Source of the DNA: Mycolicibacterium sp. P9-22
GTDB lineage: Bacteria > Actinomycetota > Actinomycetes > Mycobacteriales > Mycobacteriaceae
NCBI RefSeq assembly: GCF_008329585.1
Contig: NZ_NPKP01000010.1
Coordinates: 142,115 to 206,114, forward strand
Length of the DNA stretch: 64,000 nucleotides
Reading direction: 5' to 3'
The notes under the pieces: generated by a model
Seen by the model: only the letters and a program-made list of their open reading frames with translations
Told to the model about the DNA's origin: nothing
Database searches by the model: none
Program-made: the position numbers and the translations under genes
Shown here: positions 1 through 8,251 of the stretch, piece after piece
How positions within the stretch are numbered: position 1 is the first letter of the stretch
Layout: every line of letters begins with the position of its first letter

Positions 1-1075
1 GGAGGCCGCCGAGTACCGTCCGTGCTTCCAGACGGGCCAGTGCGGCCCCGACGCAGAAGTGCAGACCCTTTCCGAATCCCAGGTGGTTTCGTGGAGCGCT
101 GCGATCCAGTCGGAACTCGTTGGGGGACTCGAACTGTCCCGGATCACGGTTGGCGGCGCCCCACAGCAGTAGCAGGCGTTGACCGGCGCGCAGTTGGGTT
201 CCGGCCAGTGTGCAGTCGGTGAGCACATGCCGGTAGTGGCCGCGGAATGGTGACTCGTAGCGCAATGTCTCGTCGATGAAGACGCCCAGCAGCGCGGGGG
301 TGTCCCTGACTTGGCGCTGCACGTCCGGGCGGGACCCCAGCAGCCAGGCCGCACTGCCCAGCAGCGAGGCCGTCGATTCGGCACCGGCGGCGACGAGTTG
401 GATGAGGACGAGGGCTGCGGTGGAGGCGTCGAGGTCCCGGGCCAACTGGCCCATCAGGTTGTCGCCCGGATCCACTGCCGCGCTGCTGAATTGGTCGACG
501 AGGTAGCCGCCGAGTTCCACTGCCGCAAGCCCGGCCGCAGCGAGTTGGTCCTCGTCGACCAACCCGTCGAGCAGTTGGGTGCTGGCGTAGGCGCGGCGCA
601 CCAGCTCATCGACATCGGTGTCGGGCAGGCCGAGCAGGTGCGCCACCATCATCATGGGGAGGCGATTGGCGACCTCGCCCATCCATTCCACATCGGTGCC
701 TGTCCACAGCTCGTCGAAGGTGGCGCCGACCACCGGCTCCAGCGCCAGCAGGCGTTTGGCGGCGAGTTTGAGCAGCACCGGTTTGCGATGGGCGGCGTGC
801 AGCGGGTCATCGGCGGTCGCCAGGACGTGCGCCGGGTCGCCGGCCGCGGCCATCTCGAACGCGGCGACGCGGTCGTCGGGTCCGTACACCATGGTTGCGG
901 TGAGGTTCGAGGAGAAGTCGTCTGGACGGGCGGTCGCCTCGATGACGGCCTCCCAGGTCGATACCACGAAGAACCCGCTGTCATCGATCTGCTGCACGGG
1001 GTCGTCGCGCAGCCGATCGTAGAGCGGGTACGGATCGTGCAGTGACGTCTCGAAGAAGTCCTGGGCCGCAACCAT
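1..1075 (-). CDS. Cytochrome P450 (C-terminus cut by window edge)
   Basis: Heme-thiolate monooxygenase, 358 residues present; the gene runs off the left end and has no stop in the window. Translating the minus strand from ATG at 1075 gives all the family signatures: a helix-I AAGAEST motif, the ExxR motif as ETLR, and the heme loop FGKGLHFCVGAALARLE with the cysteine ligand close to the edge. A P450 of about 400 residues would need only some 40 more. No signal or membrane segment is seen, so it is a soluble bacterial-type P450 needing separate redox partners, none of which is visible nearby. It is divergent from a TetR gene (1241), which may regulate it. The substrate cannot be read from sequence. 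Confidence 0.93.
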   Translation of the reverse strand, partial: MVAAQDFFETSLHDPYPLYDRLRDDPVQQIDDSGFFVVSTWEAVIEATARPDDFSSNLTATMVYGPDDRVAAFEMAAAGDPAHVLATADDPLHAAHRKPVLLKLAAKRLLALEPVVGATFDELWTGTDVEWMGEVANRLPMMMVAHLLGLPDTDVDELVRRAYASTQLLDGLVDEDQLAAAGLAAVELGGYLVDQFSSAAVDPGDNLMGQLARDLDASTAALVLIQLVAAGAESTASLLGSAAWLLGSRPDVQRQVRDTPALLGVFIDETLRYESPFRGHYRHVLTDCTLAGTQLRAGQRLLLLWGAANRDPGQFESPNEFRLDRSAPRNHLGFGKGLHFCVGAALARLEARTVLGGL

Positions 1076-1214
1076 TTGCCCAGCGTGCGGCGCGGTGGAG
1101 GCAGCGTCAACGGTGCGGCACGAAGTCGATACGGGCCGCCGGGCGGCGGCGGCGACACACGTCTCACGGTCGCCGTCCCACCTGCGACGACTCTGAGATC
1201 ATCGGTGGAATCTG

Positions 1215-1227
1215 TCTCAGGCTGAGA
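1215..1227. promoter_or_regulatory. Inverted repeat, candidate TetR operator
   Basis: TCTCAG-G-CTGAGA is a perfect 6+6 inverted repeat with a 1-nt centre. It lies 13 nt before the ATG of the TetR gene, inside the region between it and the divergent P450. Position and symmetry fit autoregulation by the neighbouring TetR protein; binding is inferred. Confidence 0.5.
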
Positions 1228-1240
1228 TAAGTTGGAGGCT

Positions 1241-1795
1241 ATGTCGCAGACACGTCCGGACTGGCTCGTCGGTGCCGACCGCGGTGCCGCCGCGGCCGAG
1301 CGGATCTATACGGCCGCGGCCGACCTTCTCGCACGCGACGGATTCGACGCCCTCGATATCGACGCCCTCGCAGCGCGGGTGCATTGTTCGCGTGCGACGG
1401 TCTACCGGCATGCGGGTGGCAAGACCCAGATCCGTGACGCGGTGCTGGCGCGCTCGGCCGCCCGGATCGTCGAGACGGTGCGTGCGGCGGTGACCGGGTT
1501 GTCCGGGCGGGCCAGGGTGCTCACCGCGGTCGAGGTTGCGGTCGGCGAGGTGCGCAGCGATCCGGTGGCCCGGTTGTTGGTCGGCGTGAGCGGAACCGGA
1601 GTGCTGGTCACCTCGGACACCGTCACCGGGTTCGCGAGGGATCTGGCCGGCCTTGCCGATGACGACCCGGAGGCCGCGAACTGGATTGTCCGAGTGGTGC
1701 TGGCTCTGCTGTTCTGGCCGGCGACGGACTCCGCGACCGAGCGCCGAATGCTGGAGCGTTTCCTGGCCCCGGGCTTCGGGCCCGAACCATCCTGA
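1241..1795 (+). CDS. TetR/AcrR-family transcriptional regulator
   Basis: 184-residue one-component repressor. The N-terminus (about residues 15-65) carries the TetR helix-turn-helix, ending with RVHCSRATVYRHAGGKTQIRD, which resembles the family's recognition helix and YxxFxxKxxL element. The C-terminal ligand domain is not assignable. ATG at 1241 was chosen; TTG at 1232 is an in-frame alternative, and a GGAGG lies very close to the ATG. The gene is divergent from the P450, and an inverted repeat sits just upstream, so it probably controls itself and possibly the P450. Ligand unknown. Confidence 0.85.
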   Translation: MSQTRPDWLVGADRGAAAAERIYTAAADLLARDGFDALDIDALAARVHCSRATVYRHAGGKTQIRDAVLARSAARIVETVRAAVTGLSGRARVLTAVEVAVGEVRSDPVARLLVGVSGTGVLVTSDTVTGFARDLAGLADDDPEAANWIVRVVLALLFWPATDSATERRMLERFLAPGFGPEPS

Positions 1796-1832
1796 CCCTC
1801 GCGTGTCGGGTGGCGATGTCACGCGCGGTGGG

Positions 1833-2714
1833 TCAGGCCTTGGCACACCGAAAGCCGATGTGGCTCATCCCGGTGTCGACCATCTGTGGTCGCCGCGCAG
1901 CCGGCCGGTACCGCATGCAGTAACTGTCCGCGCACAGAAAGGACCCGCCCTTGATCACCTTGCGGGGGATCTTGAACTGAGGCTGGGCCGGGTCGTAACT
2001 ATCGGCGGCGCAGCAGGATCCGGCGGCTCGTTCTTCGCCATACCAGTCGGTGGTCCACTCCCACACATTGCCGGCCATATCGAAGAGTCCATATCCATTG
2101 GGCGCGAAGCTCCCGACGGGCTGGGTCGTGCCGTAGCCGGAGTCCGGCAGGTAGGGGAACTCGCCGTGCCAGTAGTTCGCCCTGCGCTCACCCGGGGTCT
2201 CGGGATCGTCGCCCCAAGTGTAGGCGGCGCCGATCAGTCCGCCGCGGGCTGCGGTCTCCCATTGGGCCTCGGTCGGCAGTGCGAGTCCGGCCCATTCGGC
2301 GTAACTCTGGGCGTCCTCGAACGCCATGTGCACCACCGGGTGCCGATCACGGCCGGTCAGCGATGAGCGGGGGCCCCGTGGATGGTTCCAGCAGGCGCCG
2401 GGAGTCCAGGCCCACCACTGGCTGAGGTGGCGCAGGTCCACCGGTCCGGCGGTGCGCCGGAACACCATCGAACCCGCGACCAGGTTCTCCGCGGGCGCGC
2501 CCGGGTAGTCGGCGGGGTCGACCGGCCGTTCGGCGACGGTGCGGTAACCGGTCGCCTCGGCGAACTGGGCGAACTCGGCATTGGTCACCTGGTGGCGCTG
2601 GATCCAGAACCCGTCCACGGCCACCTCACGTACCGGTGCCTCTTCCGGATAGTGCGCGTCGGAGCCGAGTGCCGTTGTCTGCGGCTCGATCCAGACCAGA
2701 TCGTTGTCAGTCAC
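1833..2714 (-). CDS. Formylglycine-generating enzyme (sulfatase-modifying factor)
   Basis: Aerobic oxidase that converts the active-site cysteine of sulfatases to C-alpha-formylglycine, 293 residues. The FGE-sulfatase fold is recognisable from WIEPQTTALGSDAHYPEE to the C-terminus. The two catalytic cysteines are present in GGSFLCADSYC (about Cys261 and Cys266), followed by RYRPAARRP and the terminal GFRCAKA, as in characterised FGEs. The GTG at 2714 overlaps the end of the HAD gene by 8 nt, so translation is probably coupled; an upstream ATG would lie well inside that gene. It is last in a four-gene operon with two cysteine-type sulfatases, its evident substrates. In M. tuberculosis FGE (Rv0712) also sits beside a sulfatase gene. 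Confidence 0.94.
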   Translation of the reverse strand: MTDNDLVWIEPQTTALGSDAHYPEEAPVREVAVDGFWIQRHQVTNAEFAQFAEATGYRTVAERPVDPADYPGAPAENLVAGSMVFRRTAGPVDLRHLSQWWAWTPGACWNHPRGPRSSLTGRDRHPVVHMAFEDAQSYAEWAGLALPTEAQWETAARGGLIGAAYTWGDDPETPGERRANYWHGEFPYLPDSGYGTTQPVGSFAPNGYGLFDMAGNVWEWTTDWYGEERAAGSCCAADSYDPAQPQFKIPRKVIKGGSFLCADSYCMRYRPAARRPQMVDTGMSHIGFRCAKA

Positions 2715-3618
2715 TGAAGACGGTGGACCAATCATCGCGCATGCTGACCACGGTCCACCCGTACTGCTCGGCATGCCCGAGCGCACGTTCCGCCCCTGCG
2801 GTGTACTCGAATTCGCGTTCGGCATCGTCGTGGAGCACCAGCAGCTTCAGCGACGGCCCGTCCTGGCCGCCGGTGTACATGAGCATCTCGTCATCACCGT
2901 TGGAATTGCCGGCCGCCAGGACGGGGCGGCGGCCGATGCGATTCCAGATGCGGACCGGCTTCTCCGGCCCGTCATCCCAGATGTCCAGGGCGGGTTGCAG
3001 CAGCAGGTCGCCGTGCCCGTCGGCGCCGACGAACTTCAGTCCCTGTGCGCTGCCGACCACCCGCTCGGGTGGGATGCCGTAGATGCGGCTGGTGACCGGG
3101 CGCATGAAATCGCGCCCACCGCCCGAGACGATGTAGCAGGTGAAGCCGTGCTCCTCCAGGTAGCGCAGCAGTTCCACCATCGGCGCGTACGTGCATTTCA
3201 GGTACGGCCTGCCGAGGGTGGGGTGCACGGCCTCGGCGAAGAAGGTGCCGACCCCGGCCGCGTGATCCTCGACCTTCACCGAATCGTGCAGTGAAAGCAC
3301 CGCGGCGGCCAGGCTTTTCAGATCCGAGTCGTCACCCTGATAGTGCTTGGTGATGGCGCAACCGAACCAGTGCAGATCGCCGTTGTGCGCCGCCAGATAG
3401 GGCTGTCCTTCGGCGAGCGACGGATCGGCGGCCACCTTCTCCGCAAGCCGTCGCACGATGAAATCGAGCTGGATGTACATCGGCTTCTCACACCACAACG
3501 TGCCGTCATTGTCGAAGACCGCGACCCGCTCGGCGGGGTCTATCTCGCGGGTGACCCTGTCCACGAAGTCGATGATCGCTGACTTCGTGGGTCCGTCCTT
3601 CCAGGACTCCAGTCCCAC
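2707..3618 (-). CDS. HAD-superfamily hydrolase in sulfatase operon
   Basis: Haloacid-dehalogenase-type hydrolase, 303 residues, probably a phosphatase. Motif I is VFDNDGTLW, giving Asp36 as nucleophile and Asp38 as acid/base. Motif II is YIVSGGG followed by RDF, and motif IV is NSNGDDEML. An inserted cap lies between motifs I and II. No signal peptide is visible. The GTG at 3618 starts 2 nt after the upstream sulfatase stop, and the 3' end overlaps the FGE start by 8 nt, so the four genes are translationally linked. The substrate is unknown. Co-transcription with sulfatases and their activator suggests it acts on the same class of ester metabolites, but that is inference from position. Confidence 0.86.
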   Translation of the reverse strand: MGLESWKDGPTKSAIIDFVDRVTREIDPAERVAVFDNDGTLWCEKPMYIQLDFIVRRLAEKVAADPSLAEGQPYLAAHNGDLHWFGCAITKHYQGDDSDLKSLAAAVLSLHDSVKVEDHAAGVGTFFAEAVHPTLGRPYLKCTYAPMVELLRYLEEHGFTCYIVSGGGRDFMRPVTSRIYGIPPERVVGSAQGLKFVGADGHGDLLLQPALDIWDDGPEKPVRIWNRIGRRPVLAAGNSNGDDEMLMYTGGQDGPSLKLLVLHDDAEREFEYTAGAERALGHAEQYGWTVVSMRDDWSTVFSD

Positions 3619-3620
3619 CT

Positions 3621-5165
3621 TCAGTCGCCTCGTTTGGCGAGGAACTTCTCCAGCTCCTCGACGGCGTGCGTGATGGTGAACGATGCGGGTTCCTGGCGCG
3701 GCGGGAACTCCTTGAACGTCTCCAGGAACTGATTGACGATCGCGCTGGCGTAGAACATCAGGTACAGGCGGTCGATCACCCAGTCCCAGTAGGTGTTCGA
3801 GGTGATGTCGGCGCGCTCGAACGGATCGGTGCGCAGATTGAACAGCTTCGGTGCCCGCAACTTGGTGAACGGCTCGAACCAAACCTCCAGGGTGCCCTGG
3901 CGGCGTTGCTCCAGGAACACCACCTTCCAGTTGTCCGCCCGGATGCCCAGCACATCACCGTCGTCGGAGAAGTAGATCATTCCGCGGCGCGGGCTCTTGT
4001 CCACCTCCCCGGTCAGGTAAGGCAACAGGTTGTAGCCGTCGATATGCACCTTGAAGGTCTCATCGCCGGCCCGGTGGCCGGCCTTGAGTTTCTCCACGAT
4101 ATCCGGGTCGCCCGCCGCAGCCAGGAAGGTCGGCAGCCAATCATGATGCTGGACAATCTCGTTGGAGACCGAGCCGGCCTTGATCTTGCCGGGCCAGCGG
4201 ATCAGCTCGGGGATGCGGAACGCACCCTCCCAGTTGGTGTTCTTCTCGCTGCGGAACGGCGTGGTGGCGCCGTCGGGCCAGCTGTTGGCGTGCGGGCCGT
4301 TGTCGGTGGAATAGATGACGATGGTGTCCTCGGCGATGCCGAGATCGTCGACCAGATCGAGCAGCGTGCCCACGTGACCGTCATGGTCGATCATGGTGTC
4401 GTGGTACGGCGATTGCCAGCGCCCGGCCTGCCCCTCACTCTCCGGCTTGGTATGGGTCCGGAAGTGCATGTGGGTGGTGTTCATCCAGACGAAGAACGGT
4501 GTCTGCGACTCATGCTGGCGCTTGATGAAATCCACACAGGCGGCGGTGGTCTCGTCATCGATGGTCTCCATCCGCTTCTTGGTCAGCGGGCCGGTGTCCT
4601 CGATGCGCTGTTTGCCGACCGCACCGTAGCGGGGGTCGACCTCACCGGAATCCTCCGCGGTGGCCCAGGAGTGGATGACGCCACGGGGTAGGAGCGCCTT
4701 GCGTAGCAGCGGCGCCTCCTCGGCGGTGGGGTAGTCCTCGTGCTCGGGCTCCTCCTCGGCGTTGAGGTGATACAGGTTGCCGTAGAACTCGTCGAACCCG
4801 TGCGCGGTGGGCAGATACTTGTTCAGGTCACCGAGGTGGTTCTTGCCGAATTGGCCGCATGCGTAGCCCAATGGCTTCAGCAGTTCGGCAATCGTCGGGT
4901 CTTCCTTCTGTAACCCGATATCGACACCGGGCATGCCGACCTTGCTCATCCCGGTGCGGTACACGCTCTGTCCGGTGATGAACGACGCCCGCCCGGCGGT
5001 GCAGCTCTGCTCACCGTAGGAGTCGGTGAAAAGCATTCCCTCGCTGGCAATCCGGTCGATATTGGGCGTCTGGTAGCCCATCATGCCCCGGCTGTAGCAG
5101 CTCAGGTTCCAGATGCCGATATCGTCGCCCCAGATGACCAGGATGTTCGGTTGTGAGGTGGGCAC
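3621..5165 (-). CDS. Type I sulfatase (arylsulfatase family), copy 1
   Basis: Sulfate-ester hydrolase of the alkaline-phosphatase superfamily, 514 residues. The N-terminus enters the fold directly, with the metal ligands in VIWGDDIG (Asp14-Asp15) and no signal peptide, suggesting a cytoplasmic enzyme. The formylglycine site is SCTAGR (Cys55, Arg59), a CxAxR variant of the usual CxPxR. The C-terminal metal ligands are in YSTDNGPH. GTG at 5165 was chosen; it lies 3 nt after the stop of the other sulfatase, from which this gene probably arose by duplication since the two align almost end to end. It needs the FGE encoded three genes downstream. The natural substrate is unknown. Confidence 0.93.
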   Translation of the reverse strand: MPTSQPNILVIWGDDIGIWNLSCYSRGMMGYQTPNIDRIASEGMLFTDSYGEQSCTAGRASFITGQSVYRTGMSKVGMPGVDIGLQKEDPTIAELLKPLGYACGQFGKNHLGDLNKYLPTAHGFDEFYGNLYHLNAEEEPEHEDYPTAEEAPLLRKALLPRGVIHSWATAEDSGEVDPRYGAVGKQRIEDTGPLTKKRMETIDDETTAACVDFIKRQHESQTPFFVWMNTTHMHFRTHTKPESEGQAGRWQSPYHDTMIDHDGHVGTLLDLVDDLGIAEDTIVIYSTDNGPHANSWPDGATTPFRSEKNTNWEGAFRIPELIRWPGKIKAGSVSNEIVQHHDWLPTFLAAAGDPDIVEKLKAGHRAGDETFKVHIDGYNLLPYLTGEVDKSPRRGMIYFSDDGDVLGIRADNWKVVFLEQRRQGTLEVWFEPFTKLRAPKLFNLRTDPFERADITSNTYWDWVIDRLYLMFYASAIVNQFLETFKEFPPRQEPASFTITHAVEELEKFLAKRGD

Positions 5166-5168
5166 AGT

Positions 5169-6710
5169 TCAGTCCTTCGCTAGGAATTCGTGCAACTTCT
5201 CCACGGCCTGGTCGACGCTGAAGCTGGCCGGCGCGTGCCGGGGCCGGAACTCTTCGAACGTCTCCAGAAACTTCGTGGCCATCGCGGTGGCATAGAAGAC
5301 GAAGTAGTCGTGGCGGAGCAGCCACTCATAATAGGTGTTCGAGGTGATGTCGGCGTATTCGTATGGGTCGGTGCGCAGATTGAACAATTTCGGCACCCGC
5401 AGCGCCGTGAACGGTTCGGCCCAGATCCGCAGAGTGCCCTGGCAGCGCTGCTCCATGAACACGATCTTCCAGTTCTCGAATCGCATCGCGACCAGATCGC
5501 CGTCGTCGGAAAAGTAGAAGAACCCGCGGCGCGGGCTCTCATCGACCTCGCCGGTCAGATACGGCAGCAGATTGAAACCATCGATGTGCACCTTGTAGGA
5601 CGTCTCGCCGATGGTGTGACCGCCCTTCAACTTCTCGGTGATATCGGGATCACCCGCCGCGGCCACCAAGGTCGGCAACCAGTCATGGTGCTGGATGATC
5701 TCATTGGACACCGTGCCGGCCTTGATCTTGCCGGGCCAGCGGACCAGTTCGGGAACCCGGAACGCACCTTCCCAGTTGGTGTCCTTCTCGCTCCGGAACG
5801 GTGTGGTGCCGGCGTCGGGCCAGGTGTTGCGGTGCGGGCCGTTGTCGGTGGAATAGATGACGATGGTGTCCTCGGCGATGCCGAGCTCATCGAGCACATC
5901 GAGCACGGTGCCGACATTCTTGTCGTGATCGATCATGGCGTCGTGGTACTCGGACTGCCACAGTCCCGCCTGCCCTCGACTTTCCGGCTTGACGTGGGTG
6001 TAGAGGTGCATGTGGGTGAAGTTGCACCACACGAAGAATGGATTGCCCTCGGTGTGCTGACGCTTGATGTAGTCAACTGTCGCATCGGCGATATCGTCGT
6101 CGATGGTCTCCATCCGTTTCGTGTTCAGCGGCCCGGTGTCCTCGATGGTCTGCTTGCCGACCGGCCCGTATTTCGGGTCGTCGGGTTCGGCGGACACCTC
6201 GGTGGTGGCCTTGCACTTGAGCACGCCGCGTGGTTTCGCGAGGTTGTAGAGCCTCGGGTAGCGGTCCTCGTGCGGGTAGTCGTAGCTCTCGGGTTCCTCT
6301 TCAGCGTTGAGGTGATACAGGTTGCCGTAGAACTCGTCGAATCCGTGCACCGTCGGCAGGTACTTGTTGAGATCTCCGAAGTGGTTCTTGCCGAACTGGC
6401 CGGTGGCGTATCCCAGCGGCTTGAGCAGTTCGGCGATGGTCGGGTCTTCGGCGGCCCAGCCGATATCGGCCCCGGGGATGCCGACCTTGCTCATCCCGGT
6501 GCGGTACACGCTTTGCCCACTGATGAAGGCGGCCCGGCCCGCGGTGCAGCTTTGCTCCCCGTAGGAATCGGTGAACCGCATGCCTTCGGCGGCGATGCGG
6601 TCGATGTTCGGCGTGCGATAGCCCATCAGGCCGTCGCTGTAGCAGCTGAGGTTGCTGATCCCGATGTCGTCACCCCAGATGACGAGAATGTTGGGCTTTC
6701 CGTTGGGCAT
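5169..6710 (-). CDS. Type I sulfatase (arylsulfatase family), copy 2
   Basis: Close paralogue of the next gene in the operon, 513 residues, same reaction. It shows the same metal site (WGDDIG), the same formylglycine motif SCTAGR at Cys55, and the same C-terminal STDNGPH. ATG at 6710 is supported by an AGAGGAGA ribosome site 4 nt upstream; a longer in-frame start at 6770 adds a stretch unlike any sulfatase. It is the first gene of the sulfatase-sulfatase-HAD-FGE operon. A promoter is expected at about 6711-6780, where a TAGTAT-like -10 (minus strand, 6746-6751) and a 22-bp inverted repeat are found. No signal peptide. Substrate unknown. Confidence 0.93.
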   Translation of the reverse strand: MPNGKPNILVIWGDDIGISNLSCYSDGLMGYRTPNIDRIAAEGMRFTDSYGEQSCTAGRAAFISGQSVYRTGMSKVGIPGADIGWAAEDPTIAELLKPLGYATGQFGKNHFGDLNKYLPTVHGFDEFYGNLYHLNAEEEPESYDYPHEDRYPRLYNLAKPRGVLKCKATTEVSAEPDDPKYGPVGKQTIEDTGPLNTKRMETIDDDIADATVDYIKRQHTEGNPFFVWCNFTHMHLYTHVKPESRGQAGLWQSEYHDAMIDHDKNVGTVLDVLDELGIAEDTIVIYSTDNGPHRNTWPDAGTTPFRSEKDTNWEGAFRVPELVRWPGKIKAGTVSNEIIQHHDWLPTLVAAAGDPDITEKLKGGHTIGETSYKVHIDGFNLLPYLTGEVDESPRRGFFYFSDDGDLVAMRFENWKIVFMEQRCQGTLRIWAEPFTALRVPKLFNLRTDPYEYADITSNTYYEWLLRHDYFVFYATAMATKFLETFEEFRPRHAPASFSVDQAVEKLHEFLAKD

Positions 6711-6774
6711 ATTGTCTCCTCTGACCGGTGAGGCACCTGCTCGAAATACTAGGAGCCGGACCCCGCACACGGGA

Positions 6775-6796
6775 CGGTTCGGCGCAGCCCGAACCG
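6775..6796. promoter_or_regulatory. Inverted repeat upstream of sulfatase operon
   Basis: CGGTTCGG and CCGAACCG are perfect 8-bp arms around a CGCAGC centre. The site lies about 65-85 nt upstream of the first sulfatase start, in the 238-bp region between that operon and the divergent DUF5994 gene, near where a -35 element would fall. It could be an operator or a hairpin; no adjacent regulator gene identifies a binding protein. Confidence 0.4.
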
Positions 6797-6948
6797 GTAT
6801 CTCGTATCGCGTTGCGTTTCACGGCGATAGCGGGGCGAGAACGAATGCGCCGGGCCCCGGTCTACTCTGGAGATATCGTGGGTTCCTCGCGTGCCCGATC
6901 CGTCGGTTGCCGTCTGCGGTCGCTCTGATAGTGATGGGAGCATTGCCG

Positions 6949-7401
6949 ATGGTCGATGTCGCCGCCGAACGTCTGTCCGCCACCCGGCTCGCCATCTGCG
7001 GGCGCACCGATCAGCGGGGCACCGTCGACGGCGCCTGGTGGCCGCCGGCCTATGACCTCAAGACCACGTTGCCCGATCTGATCTCGGTGATGGGCCGCTG
7101 GCTCGGACCGGTGTCCCGGGTCCTGTATGACCCGAGCCTGTTCCCGTCGGCGCCGTCCCGGATCATCCGCGGTACGACGGTGATATCGGTGGACCGCTAC
7201 TCGCTGGTGGCCAGGGACACCATCTACCTGACCGGCACCCACACCCGCAACGCACTGCTGTATGTGGTGCCGCCGGAAACCGGCGCAGACAACGCGTGTG
7301 ACCTGCTCAAGCGGGTCGAGAGCACCACTATTCCGATGACGGTGCGGATGCTGCGGGCCATCGTCGGTGGACACCCGGCAGCGCGGGAACAGCTGGGCTG
7401 A
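6949..7401 (+). CDS. DUF5994 family protein
   Basis: 150-residue soluble protein of unknown function. The family hallmarks are an early VDGAWWPPAYDL block, a central RVLYDPSLFPSAPSRI segment and an IYLTGTHTRN strand. ATG at 6949 was chosen because GGGAG lies 8 nt upstream; ATG 6934 and GTG 6931 are in frame. It is divergent from the sulfatase operon and probably monocistronic. DUF5994 proteins are widespread in mycobacteria, often as several paralogues, without an assigned role. Confidence 0.75.
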   Translation: MVDVAAERLSATRLAICGRTDQRGTVDGAWWPPAYDLKTTLPDLISVMGRWLGPVSRVLYDPSLFPSAPSRIIRGTTVISVDRYSLVARDTIYLTGTHTRNALLYVVPPETGADNACDLLKRVESTTIPMTVRMLRAIVGGHPAAREQLG

Positions 7402-7497
7402 TTTGGGGCGCGGTGGTTCGGTGCCGTAATCTGGGGCTCAAGTTTCCCCGGTTCTGTAGACGCCGCGCGGGAAGCCAGAGGCCGGGACGCTACAGCG

Positions 7498-8238
7498 TCA
7501 CCGGCCTTGTCCAGCTCTGGAGCCGGAATCGACACTGTCGACGAGCTCACGAACCAGCACGGGGTACCGCCCGCGATCCGGGCGGAAGATGTCGTGCGGG
7601 GAGTCGGGGAACTCGTGCAGTCGCGCGGCCGGGAACAGCTGCCGGTACCGGGCCCACGCCGCCGCATCGATGATGGGACTGTTCGGGCTGCGCACCACCA
7701 GCAGCGGCGGGCCCCACCGGGCCAGCGGTTCCCAGAGCGACCGCGACACCGCGGCGGCGAACGTCGCGACCGCGGCGCCGCGGTCCACGCGCTCGTGCAC
7801 CGGTGTGCCCCGCCACCGGCCGTCGAGCACCCCCACGGCGACCTCGTCGGGCAGCGTGATCTCCTCGGGCAGGTAGTCGCCGATCGAGATGGACCGGACC
7901 CGGTCGGGGTGACTCAGGGCCCAGGTCAGCGCGTAGGACGTGCCGCGGGAAAACGTCATGAGGTGCACCGGGCCGCCGGTCACCTCGTCGATGACGGCCG
8001 CGATGTCACCGGCGCGTGCCGCGGCGTCGTACGGGCCTTTCGGCGCGACGCTGCGCCCGTGGCCCCGCAGTTCCACGACGACCGTGCGGCGGCCGAACAG
8101 CGGCAGCACCTCGGTGTAGTCATCTGCGACGCAGGTGAACCCGGGCACGAACACGACGGGGGCACCACGGTCGTCGCCGCCGGAGTCGAGATAGCGGATT
8201 CGGGCGTCGCCGTTGGCGGCGACACGGAACTGCGGCAT
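7498..8238 (-). CDS. Alpha/beta-fold hydrolase
   Basis: 246-residue serine hydrolase. The oxyanion region is VVFVPGFTCVADDY, the nucleophile is the serine of TFSRGTSYA, and the histidine is in FPDSPHDIF near the C-terminus. The nucleophile elbow reads T-F-S-R-G rather than G-x-S-x-G, so the first glycine is missing. ATG at 8238 was chosen at the first residue resembling the family start; no clear ribosome site. It begins 13 nt after the stop of the hydroxysteroid dehydrogenase and is probably its operon partner, so a steroid- or lipid-ester substrate is possible but unproven. Confidence 0.8.
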   Translation of the reverse strand: MPQFRVAANGDARIRYLDSGGDDRGAPVVFVPGFTCVADDYTEVLPLFGRRTVVVELRGHGRSVAPKGPYDAAARAGDIAAVIDEVTGGPVHLMTFSRGTSYALTWALSHPDRVRSISIGDYLPEEITLPDEVAVGVLDGRWRGTPVHERVDRGAAVATFAAAVSRSLWEPLARWGPPLLVVRSPNSPIIDAAAWARYRQLFPAARLHEFPDSPHDIFRPDRGRYPVLVRELVDSVDSGSRAGQGR

Positions 8239-8251
8239 GCAGGGAAGTAAA

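Noticed and set aside
5190..6731. A 513-codon open frame antisense to the sulfatase gene
   Set aside because: It mirrors the real gene exactly. Its translation is low-complexity Val/Gly/Asp/His-rich with no domain, which is normal for the opposite strand of high-GC coding DNA.
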